From contig JAKAAA010000014.1 in the NCBI GenBank assembly GCA_021797295.1, positions 1 through 16,102 on the forward strand: DNA of 16,102 nt, in the 5' to 3' direction. Below are positions 6,293-13,179 of the stretch, in pieces (positions within the stretch are counted from its first letter, which is position 1; every line of letters starts with the position of its first letter). Origin of the DNA: Thermoplasmata archaeon (GTDB lineage Archaea; Thermoplasmatota; Thermoplasmata; Thermoplasmatales; Thermoplasmataceae). The translations under genes were made by a program, and so were the position numbers. Below the pieces are notes generated by a model. It saw only the letters and a list, made by a program, of their open reading frames with translations. It did no database searches and had not been told where the DNA came from.

Positions 6293-8323
6293 TTAAAGAG
6301 TTATGGCATCAGCATTTCTTGAAAGCCTTGTTCGTAGTCTGAGTGAGTTGAGTACTACAGTAGTAGAACTCAGCCCCATTGCAAGGGCTGCGAATATGGG
6401 CAGCACATAATAAATACCGAGGCCAAGTAGGGGTACAAGGACTCCTGCCGCGACTGGAATAAGTGCAGAATTATATCCTATGGCCCATCCCACATTCTGC
6501 TTTATCTTTTTTATAGTGTATTTTCCTATGTATATGCTTCTCATAATATTTTTAAGATCATTATTTAAAAGTATGATATCGCCTGTTGCACTGGCTATGT
6601 CTGAACCTGAAGCCATGGCAACGCCCACATCGGCTGTTTTCATTGCAACTGTATCGTTTATACCGTCACCGACGAACATAACATATCTTCCACTCCCCTG
6701 TTCCTTTTTGACAATTTCGGCCTTTGAATCAGGTTTCATTGAACAGTAATATTCTGTTATTCCCAGTTCATGAGCAATTCCGGATGTATTTTCTTCCGTA
6801 TCTCCTGTGACAATCATGACCTTTATATTATTCCTGATAAGATTCTTCACGTCATCTTCTATCCCCTTTCTCATATAATGCTCAATCTCAAGTGAGGCAA
6901 GTTCTCCTCCATCCAGAAACAATGATGTGTGCCCTTCCAACCTCTTGACCTCTACAGTTTTTCTATCATATACACCACTTACACCTGTTCCTGGAATTTC
7001 CTTGAATTCCGTTATTTCAACCTTTTCCGGGTTTTTATTTTGGAGATATGATCTGATGGCCACTGCAACAGGATGATTTGATAAGGATTCGATCGAATAA
7101 AGAAGCGAAACTGCCAGATTTTCATCACCACGGGTACTGAACTTTGTAACTTTTGGTGTATTATCTGTAATTGTGCCTGTCTTATCGAATATCACTGTAT
7201 CTATTTTTGAGAGCCTGTCCATGGAGCTGGAGTTTTTGATCAGTATCCCGTCCCTGGAAGAGGCATTGGATGAGATAAGAAGAGTAATAGGTGCGGCAAG
7301 CCCTATTGCACAGGGACATGCTATGACAACCACAGAAACAAACACCAGTACAGAAATTATGAAATATAAGGGATCGCCCACAGACTCCAAATAAAAGTAC
7401 CAGAAAATGGCTGACGATCCTGCAGCAACAAGAACTATGGGCACAAAGTACGATGAGAATATATCAGATATTTTCTGGATTTTTGCACGCCCCATGGATG
7501 CCATCTGTATCATTGAATAAATTTTATTTACAGTAGAATTGCTTCCCGTTTCTTTCACCGAAACCGTGATAATCCCGTTCAGGTTAACTGTTCCGGAGAT
7601 TACATCGGACCCACTGTTCTTGAGAACCGGATCACCTTCACCGGTAACCATGGACTCATCAACCTCGGAGGATCCATCTATTACGGTACCATCCGCGGGT
7701 ATGTTTTCACCGGGCCTTACCTGTATAGTATCTCCAGGTACCATTGATTCTATGGGAGAATCAACAACTTTCCCATTTTTCAGTATGTGCACCTTATCAG
7801 GCAGCAGGGATAAGAGAGTTGTTGCAGAAGAATTTGCCTTTTTCTTAGTCAGTGATTCTATATAGCTTCCTGTAAGAATCAGCGTTATTATAAAAACAGA
7901 TGCATCGTAATAGGTGTAGTGTACAGGAAACAAATCCGGATCAACTGTTACTATTAGGGAAAAGAAGAATGCTGTCAGGGTTCCCAGCGATATCAGTAAA
8001 TCCATATTGCCCATTTTATCCTTTATGGCTTCATAGGCGCCACGGTAAAAGCCCAGTCCCACATAAAACTGAACCGGCAGGGCAAGGATAAGCAGAACAA
8101 AATTTTTGAACGGAAAAACCAGAAGATAGTCGATAAAAATAACTGCCAGGGAAAATGGCCATGCAATAATAAGTTTGGTCTTTAGAGCATTATCTTCTTC
8201 CTCTGGTTTGTCAAATTTTTCCTTGCAACCCTGGGAACAGAAGTAATACCTGACTCCGTCTCTATCCGAATATATTGTAGAATCCTCGGACACATACATA
8301 CCGCAAACAGGATCCACAGCCAT
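6293..8323 (-). CDS. copA: Cu+-transporting P1B-type ATPase with N-terminal YHS/TRASH domain
   Basis: This 676-residue inner-membrane pump couples ATP hydrolysis to copper export. An N-terminal YHS/TRASH module (1-38; C7, C29, C33) takes the place of the usual HMA CxxC domain. Core motifs: TGE (227-229, actuator), CPC (336-338, transmembrane metal site), DKTGT with phosphorylated D380, HP (417-418), GDGIND (552-557). The metal-specificity residues fit P1B-1 Cu+ pumps: N610 with Y617-N618 in the seventh membrane helix and M649/S652-S653 (MxxSS) in the eighth. Silver is the plausible second substrate. It follows the 44-residue YHS gene by four bases and is probably co-transcribed with it from the promoter near 8487, under the regulator encoded next upstream. 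F. acidarmanus has a described cop locus with regulator, chaperone and ATPase, which this resembles. Confidence 0.94.
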   Translation of the reverse strand: MAVDPVCGMYVSEDSTIYSDRDGVRYYFCSQGCKEKFDKPEEEDNALKTKLIIAWPFSLAVIFIDYLLVFPFKNFVLLILALPVQFYVGLGFYRGAYEAIKDKMGNMDLLISLGTLTAFFFSLIVTVDPDLFPVHYTYYDASVFIITLILTGSYIESLTKKKANSSATTLLSLLPDKVHILKNGKVVDSPIESMVPGDTIQVRPGENIPADGTVIDGSSEVDESMVTGEGDPVLKNSGSDVISGTVNLNGIITVSVKETGSNSTVNKIYSMIQMASMGRAKIQKISDIFSSYFVPIVLVAAGSSAIFWYFYLESVGDPLYFIISVLVFVSVVVIACPCAIGLAAPITLLISSNASSRDGILIKNSSSMDRLSKIDTVIFDKTGTITDNTPKVTKFSTRGDENLAVSLLYSIESLSNHPVAVAIRSYLQNKNPEKVEITEFKEIPGTGVSGVYDRKTVEVKRLEGHTSLFLDGGELASLEIEHYMRKGIEDDVKNLIRNNIKVMIVTGDTEENTSGIAHELGITEYYCSMKPDSKAEIVKKEQGSGRYVMFVGDGINDTVAMKTADVGVAMASGSDIASATGDIILLNNDLKNIMRSIYIGKYTIKKIKQNVGWAIGYNSALIPVAAGVLVPLLGLGIYYVLPIFAALAMGLSSTTVVLNSLRLRTRLSRNADAITL

Positions 8324-8327
8324 TTAT

Positions 8328-8462
8328 TCACCTGATATATTTTAAAGGATTTTTCTCGAATTCTTCCTTGCATCCCTCCCTGCAGAAATAATATGTTTTT
8401 CCATTATACTCACTGGATATCTCTTTCTTTCCTTTCATTCCACAAACTGGGTCTGTTGCCAT
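8328..8462 (-). CDS. 44-residue YHS/TRASH metal-binding protein (candidate copper chaperone)
   Basis: A very short gene, ATG at 8462 to TGA at 8328. The protein begins [18 protein letters not shown], continues with [11 protein letters not shown] and ends NPLKYIR. Cysteines C7, C27 and C31 give C-x19-C-x3-C, the TRASH/YHS pattern. It closely resembles the N-terminus of the ATPase encoded four bases downstream (MAVDPVCGM...YYFCSQGCKEKF). A TATA box lies 25 bases before its ATG, so it is the first gene of the transcript. In Sulfolobus a small TRASH protein (CopT/CopM) sits between regulator and ATPase. By position and motif this is the likely equivalent, a copper chaperone or buffer delivering Cu+ to the pump; the function is inferred. 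Confidence 0.87.
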   Translation of the reverse strand: MATDPVCGMKGKKEISSEYNGKTYYFCREGCKEEFEKNPLKYIR

Positions 8463-8482
8463 AATTTAGAATTGATAAAGTC

Positions 8483-8490
8483 TATTTATA
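8483..8490 (-). promoter_or_regulatory. TATA box of the YHS-copA operon
   Basis: TATAAATA on the minus strand is centred about 25 bases before the ATG at 8462, predicting a leaderless transcript for the YHS protein and copA. It lies about ten bases downstream (in transcription sense) of the inverted repeat at 8500-8510. Confidence 0.65.
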
Positions 8491-8499
8491 TGTTTACAG

Positions 8500-8510
8500 G
8501 GCAGAATGCC
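8500..8510. promoter_or_regulatory. Inverted repeat upstream of the copper promoter (candidate operator)
   Basis: GGCAGAATGCC is a perfect 4-bp inverted repeat (GGCA/TGCC) with a 3-bp spacer. It sits just upstream of the TATA box of the YHS-copA operon and overlaps the last base of the regulator stop codon. That is where an activator of the CopR type would bind in archaea. An 11-bp symmetric element can occur by chance, and no second copy is evident at the regulator's own promoter. Confidence 0.35.
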
Positions 8511-9031
8511 TATTTTTTTATGTGTTTTTCTGTGTTTTCTCTATTTGCATAATCACCCTTGCAGGTGTTGCAGCAGAAATATAATGTTCCCTCCACAGTA
8601 TCATATTTCAGGGGTTTCCCAGCTATTATACCTCCACAGTAATCGCAGTAAAGATCTATTGTTGGTGGAATTTTGTTGATAACTCTGTGATGTGCTAAAT
8701 CAACCTGTTTATAACTTATACTAGCTCCAATTGCTTCCCTGTTCATTATAACAGTATAGTGGCCGTTTGCCAGCTCGAAATATTCTATAACTTTATCCTT
8801 ATCCACGGAATTTATGTCATCTGTCTCCATAATTATGTAAAGGCTATCCTCAGGTTCTCTTGTTTCCAGTGTGTATCTTTCTATGATGCTGTTGTTCAAT
8901 TTTTTAATAATGTTTGATACAGTATTCCTGTTGAGCCCGAGTTTTCTGGAAATATCAAGAACTGGCATTCGTGAGTCCTCCATTAAAAGCCTCAGAACTT
9001 TTGATTCGTTGTAGGTTATTTTATCTTGCAT
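8510..9031 (-). CDS. Copper-responsive HTH regulator with C-terminal TRASH domain (CopR-like)
   Basis: The 173-residue protein has an Lrp/AsnC-like winged helix-turn-helix at the N-terminus (about 5-50; ISRKLGLNRNTVSNIIKKL). A middle region (about 60-115) could form the dimer or effector domain, and a C-terminal TRASH metal-sensing module follows (127-160) with C129, C132, C153, C154 and C157. C132-x20-C153-x3-C157 fits the TRASH pattern. This architecture matches CopR of Sulfolobus and the regulator of the Ferroplasma cop locus, which control a neighbouring chaperone and ATPase. It ends 48 bases before the YHS gene and has its own TATA-like element near 9050-9058. Whether it activates or represses here cannot be read from sequence; a metal other than copper is possible but less likely given the CPC-type pump. 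Confidence 0.9.
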   Translation of the reverse strand: MQDKITYNESKVLRLLMEDSRMPVLDISRKLGLNRNTVSNIIKKLNNSIIERYTLETREPEDSLYIIMETDDINSVDKDKVIEYFELANGHYTVIMNREAIGASISYKQVDLAHHRVINKIPPTIDLYCDYCGGIIAGKPLKYDTVEGTLYFCCNTCKGDYANRENTEKHIKK

Positions 9032-9049
9032 ATTCCATTATTATTAAAT

Positions 9050-9058
9050 AATATAAAA
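9050..9058 (-). promoter_or_regulatory. TATA box of the TRASH-domain regulator
   Basis: TTTATATTA on the minus strand is centred about 23 bases before the ATG at 9031. The 107-base region 9032-9138 is shared with the divergent gene at 9139, so one regulator site here could control both. Confidence 0.45.
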
Positions 9059-9111
9059 TCATATTGCTATATTTTATTGATTCAAATTTAACATAATGCA
9101 CATAATAACAC

Positions 9112-9120
9112 TTTAATAAT
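9112..9120 (+). promoter_or_regulatory. TATA box of the 107-residue cysteine-containing protein
   Basis: TTTAATAAT is centred about 23 bases before the ATG at 9139, consistent with a leaderless transcript and supporting the plus-strand gene as real. Confidence 0.4.
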
Positions 9121-9138
9121 ACATATGGATAATCTCTT

Positions 9139-9462
9139 ATGAAAATACAGGTGGGTAATGGTTCAATCGAAATCGGAGACAAAGAGTTTAACCTAATAGG
9201 AAATAGAGTTCTATCAATATCAGTTACCACAATACAGGGCCCGTGCACTGATAAAATGTGCCCCCTAATTAAAAAACCTGTATGCACCATCATCGATCAT
9301 TTTAGTCAAAGCAGTGATTATAGAATAGAGAATCCTTTACAGATTGAGATACAGCAGGAAGTATATAATTCTATTAATAGGGAAAGGCAGACGATAAAAA
9401 TAAAATATAAAATTGGAGGAAAATTTGAAATTAAGGGTCTATCACTGATCGGCACTGTTTGA
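9139..9462 (+). CDS. Hypothetical protein with a three-cysteine cluster
   Basis: This soluble-looking protein of 107 residues is rich in alternating beta-strand patterns, with no signal peptide or membrane helix. A single cysteine cluster C36-x4-C41-x7-C49 (QGPCTDKMCPLIKKPVC) includes a methionine next to the second cysteine, which could bind a metal or form a disulfide. I do not recognise the family. The gene starts divergently from the TRASH regulator with 107 bases between starts, so a link to copper is possible by position only. Its 3' end overlaps the convergent tatC by 21 bases. An opposing frame at 9021-9293 was judged spurious. The TATA spacing and a composition like that of neighbouring genes support it. 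Confidence 0.68.
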   Translation: MKIQVGNGSIEIGDKEFNLIGNRVLSISVTTIQGPCTDKMCPLIKKPVCTIIDHFSQSSDYRIENPLQIEIQQEVYNSINRERQTIKIKYKIGGKFEIKGLSLIGTV

Positions 9463-10266
9463 ATAGGTATTTTCTGCCTCGAATTTTTTCTCCGCTTTAA
9501 TGGAGAAATGTATTCCTGCAAAATATAGGGCAATCATGGGTATGGCTATTACAACCATGGTGAATCCAGTAACGCCCGGTGAGAATATCATGCCATAAAC
9601 CAGTGCACCTATAACTGCATATCTCCAGTTCTTTTTCCATGTATCCGCTGTGACTATGCCGAACCTGCTCAGGCCAACCATAAACACAGGTATTTCGAAG
9701 GAAAGCCCGAAAGCTATGGTATACATGAATATGAAAGAAACAAAACTGGATATTCCCATAGTTACATCTGCACCCACACCTATATCAAAATCTGCAAAAA
9801 TTCTGAACAGGACAGGGGCAATGAAATAAATGCCCACAAATGCCCCAGCAAAGAAGAGCAGGGATGCAGGTATTATTATTGATCTTAAAAGCTCCTTTTC
9901 ACTGTTTTTAAGCGCCGGATCAATAAACTTTGAAACTTCATAGATTATAACCGGCATGGAAATTATAAGGGAAATGGCCATACATGTATAAAAATCAGCC
10001 ATTACACCATCAACCGGCTTCAATACGAGGAGTGTTGTATTAGATGTAAGATCATGGGATTTTAAAAGGTATAATACCTGGGCTCCCACATTATCCAGTG
10101 GATCCGGATACAGAAAAAGGAATCTCTGACCGAATATAGAAATATACTGTATCTTGAAAATTACGAAAATCCCAAAAAAAGCAGCGAAAACTGCCAGTAT
10201 CCTGATAGCCCTGTACCTAATTTCATCAGAATATTTAACCAGATAGTTCAATAATTCGTTTTCCAT
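9442..10266 (-). CDS. tatC: Sec-independent (Tat) translocase subunit TatC
   Basis: TatC is the polytopic component that recognises twin-arginine signal peptides and nucleates the Tat pore. The 274-residue protein has six expected membrane helices. Conserved features: the N-terminal E15-I-R17 pair (the LxELRxR position), the long extracytoplasmic loop between helices 1 and 2 (about 52-88), the block MPVIIYEVSKFIDPALKNSE (104-123), and FGLSFEIPVF with E191. The C-terminal tail (about 255-274) is charged and cytoplasmic. It starts one base after the tatA stop, so the two are co-transcribed. Its final 21 bases overlap the convergent 107-residue gene. The next operon, read the opposite way, encodes a Rieske protein with a Tat-like signal, the likely main client. 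Confidence 0.95.
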   Translation of the reverse strand: MENELLNYLVKYSDEIRYRAIRILAVFAAFFGIFVIFKIQYISIFGQRFLFLYPDPLDNVGAQVLYLLKSHDLTSNTTLLVLKPVDGVMADFYTCMAISLIISMPVIIYEVSKFIDPALKNSEKELLRSIIIPASLLFFAGAFVGIYFIAPVLFRIFADFDIGVGADVTMGISSFVSFIFMYTIAFGLSFEIPVFMVGLSRFGIVTADTWKKNWRYAVIGALVYGMIFSPGVTGFTMVVIAIPMIALYFAGIHFSIKAEKKFEAENTYSNSADQ

Positions 10267-10267
10267 A

Positions 10268-10597
10268 TTAGTTTTGCTTGGTTTCTACTGCCCCTTCTAC
10301 AGGCTTTGCGGAGCTGCCCAGTTTTTCATTGATTTCACTTATTATCTGGTCTATTGTCTTGTCTTTTATATCTATATTCAGATCTTCGGCAATTTTCATG
10401 TAATTTATCTGACCTTTGTTTGCCTGTGCAGTGCTTGTCCCGTTTTTCAACTCATTTTCAATTTCCATCTGGCCCCTCTTGAATTCTCCAGTTGCCTTTC
10501 CCAAATTTCTTGCCATTTCCGGTATCTTCTTTGTTCCGCCGAATATGATCAGCGCAACAACCGCAATTATCAGTATATCCATATACGAGTCAAACAT
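10268..10597 (-). CDS. tatA: Sec-independent (Tat) translocase subunit TatA
   Basis: TatA forms the protein-conducting assembly of the Tat pathway. The 109-residue protein has one N-terminal membrane helix (about 5-20), the hinge FGGTKK (19-24), then the amphipathic helix IPEMARNLGKATGEFKRG, matching the family pattern. An acidic, glutamine- and lysine-rich cytoplasmic tail follows. A TatB could be argued, but only one TatA-like gene is adjacent and archaea commonly use a two-component TatAC system. The gene is first in a tatA-tatC pair and is divergent from the Rieske/cytochrome b operon. Its promoter is not clear: TTAATTAT about 20 bases before the ATG is the best candidate. Confidence 0.93.
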   Translation of the reverse strand: MFDSYMDILIIAVVALIIFGGTKKIPEMARNLGKATGEFKRGQMEIENELKNGTSTAQANKGQINYMKIAEDLNIDIKDKTIDQIISEINEKLGSSAKPVEGAVETKQN

Positions 10598-10683
10598 TAA
10601 CTATCACTTTTTCATAATTAACTTGGAATTAAAAATATGTTTTGTTTTTATTGAACATATTCAGGGAATTAAGTAAACATTTA

Positions 10684-10694
10684 GATATATTATA
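10684..10694 (+). promoter_or_regulatory. TATA box of the Rieske/cytochrome b operon
   Basis: GATATATTATA is centred roughly 17-21 bases before the ATG at 10706, at the short end of the spacing range here. The 108-base divergent region 10598-10705 would also hold the tatA promoter, so the two transcripts could be co-regulated. Confidence 0.45.
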
Positions 10695-10705
10695 ATTCAT
10701 CATTC

Positions 10706-11794
10706 ATGGCCAATGATAAGAACTATATTCCTGAGCCCGAGAAAAGGGCTTTTCTGAAGGGAGCAGGCCTTTCAATAGCAGCACTGATGGTTGGAGGATT
10801 ATCTATGGAACGTTACGTAGTACCAAGTGATCGCAGTGTTCCTGTGATGGATAATTTTCCTTTGGCTGTTCTGGAAGACCCCAGTGGAAATAGGATTACA
10901 ATAAGTGATGTTATAGAATATGCAGCGGCTACCCCGAATTCAACAAGTACGCCGATACTTGTTTTCAATTATCCCTTGCAGGACGAGCCGACATTTTTAG
11001 TTGTTCTGAAGAATGTTAAGGTCACAACGCCCAATACATCCCCTTCATCTGGATTTAATCCTGTGTCTCCATCTTCAACGGCACCCATGGACGGTATAAT
11101 TTATGTACATGACTACCAAGGTACAAGCAACAACTATTCAATCCTTGCCCTGAGTGGAATATGCCAGCATCTTGGATGTGTTCCGCCATTTCTGGATTAC
11201 CACCCTGGAAAGAGCATACCGTTTGAGTCAAAGCTGATTGGATACAAGCCTGACGCGCCGGGTACACCGGCACAGTGGCCGGATTACGGTTTGATATACT
11301 GCAAGTGCCACGGAAGCCAGTACAATCCGGTATGGGGAGGAAGAAACCTTTACAATAACGGTCCTGCATCCAGCCCTGCAAATCATTCCCTGCCACAGAT
11401 TATGCTGGCAACAGACAGTAATGGATCCAATGGAGGTGGCAATATATACGCATATGGTATTAATTCAAGCAATGCTGTTATTAGAACACATCTGAAATTC
11501 CCTGGAGGTGAAACTTATGGTTCGCAGGTTAAAATAGAAGATCTAACAGGCGGCACTGCAATAAGGACTTCCAGAACCCCCACTAGTTATCCATCAACAA
11601 TGTATACGGGAGAGGTAAATAATACCAGCTCTTCTAATTATAAAAGCCTGGGCACTTCATCTTTGGGATTAAATAGCAACAGCAGTGGTATCATATTATA
11701 TAGGACTACAGTAGTCAGTAACCAAAACGATAGCGCTAATAATTTAAACTGGAAAGGAAGCTTTTCAGGAAATAGCTCCAGCGGGAGCTCATAG
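10706..11794 (+). CDS. Rieske 2Fe-2S protein with Tat-like signal anchor
   Basis: This is the Rieske subunit of a quinol-oxidising cytochrome b complex, facing the acidic exterior. Box 1 CQHLGC (153-158) and box 2 CKCHGSQY (199-206) give cluster ligands C153, H155, C199 and H202, with disulfide C158-C201. S204 of CHGS is kept, as in high-potential Rieske proteins. The 40-residue spacing between boxes is long. The N-terminus has EKRAFLK (12-18), a twin-arginine motif with Lys for the first Arg, followed by a hydrophobic segment (19-33) likely kept as an anchor. The serine/asparagine-rich C-terminal tail (about 300-362) is unusual, and the protein holds eleven N-x-S/T sequons. At 362 residues it is much larger than a mitochondrial Rieske protein. 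First gene of the operon; the cytochrome b ATG begins nine bases after its stop. Confidence 0.93.
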   Translation: MANDKNYIPEPEKRAFLKGAGLSIAALMVGGLSMERYVVPSDRSVPVMDNFPLAVLEDPSGNRITISDVIEYAAATPNSTSTPILVFNYPLQDEPTFLVVLKNVKVTTPNTSPSSGFNPVSPSSTAPMDGIIYVHDYQGTSNNYSILALSGICQHLGCVPPFLDYHPGKSIPFESKLIGYKPDAPGTPAQWPDYGLIYCKCHGSQYNPVWGGRNLYNNGPASSPANHSLPQIMLATDSNGSNGGGNIYAYGINSSNAVIRTHLKFPGGETYGSQVKIEDLTGGTAIRTSRTPTSYPSTMYTGEVNNTSSSNYKSLGTSSLGLNSNSSGIILYRTTVVSNQNDSANNLNWKGSFSGNSSSGSS

Positions 11795-11803
11795 GTGAAT
11801 TAG

Positions 11804-12997
11804 ATGGAAAAGGCAGAAACAAATAATTATAACATAACCGATCTGATGAAGGAAGAGAAGGAACTTCCAGATGGTTCTTATACTTTAGGATTTAAATCAG
11901 TAACAAAAAGAGGTTACAAGATAGATGAATGGACAGGTGCGTGGGTTGCAACAGCACTTATTTACCAGATAGTTTCTGGAATAGTCCTGTTCTTTTACTA
12001 CAGCCAGGTTGACCCATATCATTCTACAGAGTATATCATATCCGATGTTCCGTTTGGGCATATAATATTAACATCACATCTTTACATGGCATATGCCATG
12101 ATCGGACTTGTTTATTTCCATATGATGAGGCAGTGGTTTGTTGGTTCATATAAGGGAAAATGGAGATGGCTACAGTGGATTATTGGAGTTGTTTTATTCC
12201 TGCTCACAATATTTACGGCCATACTGGGATACATGCTTGCAAACACTGCAATAGCAATGGCAGCCGTGCATATCGGTTTACTGTTTATGCAGAGAAGCGT
12301 ACTGGGCAGAATACTTCCGGGAGCATTCATAAACTGGCTCGAGGCAATACTGATAGGAAATGGAACAACAACAGCCACTTTTTCCCATCTGTTAGCGCTT
12401 CACGTTGCGGTGTTTTCAATCTTGATGCTTGCGCTGTTCGCAGTACATTTCATGCTATTTGAGAGATCCGGACTTGCAAGTGAGAAACCAAAGAAGGGAG
12501 AGATGATACCATGGTTCCCCACAAACCTACTCTATGCAATGTTTTCTGGAATTGTAATGGTTGGAATAATACTATTAATTTCAGCTGCATTCCCACAACA
12601 GCTAACACTTGCATACGGTTCTCTTGCTTATGGGACATTCCCGGTTCCTGACTGGTATATCACACCTGTTTACAAATTAATGGATGTGGCAGGTTACGGT
12701 TTGAGCACAGGAGGAGTTCCTCTGATAATAGGCATGCTGGTATTCATACTGATACTACCATTTATAGACAGATACCACAATAAGGGTGTACTGGAAAGGC
12801 CATGGATCACTGCATTCGGAATATTTATGCTAATCGGACTGGCAGTCATGACGGTATGGGGCTATTCGCAACCAGGGCTTAGCCAAACCAGGCTAATGAC
12901 AATGTATCTATGGTGGTCTATAACCTTCATTTCCTTCATAACAGTATATGCCATGAGATTCGCAAAAAGGGATGGTGAGGTAAATGAAAGTAACTAA
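11804..12997 (+). CDS. Cytochrome b of a bc-type complex
   Basis: This diheme membrane subunit of a Rieske/cytochrome b complex oxidises quinol. At 397 residues with about eight helices it is full length (b6 plus subunit IV equivalents in one chain). Heme ligands are H92 and H106 in helix B (14 apart) and H200 and H215 in helix D (15 apart). QIVSG (55-59) and RQWFVGSYK (109-117) are classical cytochrome b segments. The Qo-site PEWY is PDWY (282-285). Helix D spacing resembles b6 rather than mitochondrial cytochrome b. A GGTGA ribosome-binding site at 11794-11798 precedes the ATG. No cytochrome c1 gene follows; instead three small membrane-protein genes do, the first overlapping this gene by 14 bases. 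Electron acceptor may be a blue copper protein such as sulfocyanin (inference). Confidence 0.93.
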   Translation: MEKAETNNYNITDLMKEEKELPDGSYTLGFKSVTKRGYKIDEWTGAWVATALIYQIVSGIVLFFYYSQVDPYHSTEYIISDVPFGHIILTSHLYMAYAMIGLVYFHMMRQWFVGSYKGKWRWLQWIIGVVLFLLTIFTAILGYMLANTAIAMAAVHIGLLFMQRSVLGRILPGAFINWLEAILIGNGTTTATFSHLLALHVAVFSILMLALFAVHFMLFERSGLASEKPKKGEMIPWFPTNLLYAMFSGIVMVGIILLISAAFPQQLTLAYGSLAYGTFPVPDWYITPVYKLMDVAGYGLSTGGVPLIIGMLVFILILPFIDRYHNKGVLERPWITAFGIFMLIGLAVMTVWGYSQPGLSQTRLMTMYLWWSITFISFITVYAMRFAKRDGEVNESN

Positions 12998-13178
12998 TAT
13001 TGTTTATCTGATAGGCATACTGCAGCTTGTTGTTGTAGACCCTATCATGTGGTATATTACCCAGGAGTATCCATTTAAATATGAAAGCCTCTGGGCAGTA
13101 GTGCTTGTAATTAATTTATTCATGTTCGCAGCTATTATATTTTTAATGCTGCAGAGAACAATAAAGGCGAGGGTTTAA
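12984..13178 (+). CDS. Small two-helix membrane protein (Rieske/cyt b operon)
   Basis: A 64-residue protein with two likely membrane segments (about 5-24 and 36-57), a short loop containing WYITQEYPFKYESLW, and a basic end (RTIKARV). No family recognised and no cofactor-binding cysteines or histidines. Its ATG lies 14 bases inside the end of the cytochrome b gene in another frame, preceded by GGTGAGG, which implies translational coupling. The position suggests a small accessory subunit of the b-type complex, comparable in size only to the Pet G/L/M/N subunits of b6f; this is inference. Confidence 0.78.
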   Translation: MKVTNIVYLIGILQLVVVDPIMWYITQEYPFKYESLWAVVLVINLFMFAAIIFLMLQRTIKARV

Positions 13179-13179
13179 A

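Noticed and set aside
6293..6749. Possible frameshift or truncation at the copA C-terminus
   Set aside because: The frame carries GDGIND, N610...YN and MxxSS through to a normal end, so the pump appears intact.
8182..8373. Minus-strand frame of 63 residues spanning the YHS gene end and copA start
   Set aside because: It is another frame of two well-supported genes, the 44-residue YHS protein and the ATPase.
9021..9293. Minus-strand open frame of 90 residues opposite the three-cysteine protein
   Set aside because: It would cover the regulator's promoter and start, has no recognisable motif, and the plus-strand frame has better TATA spacing and composition.
10274..10676. Plus-strand frames opposite tatA
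   Set aside because: They are antisense shadows of a clear tatA gene and extend into its promoter; the cysteine-rich translations match nothing.
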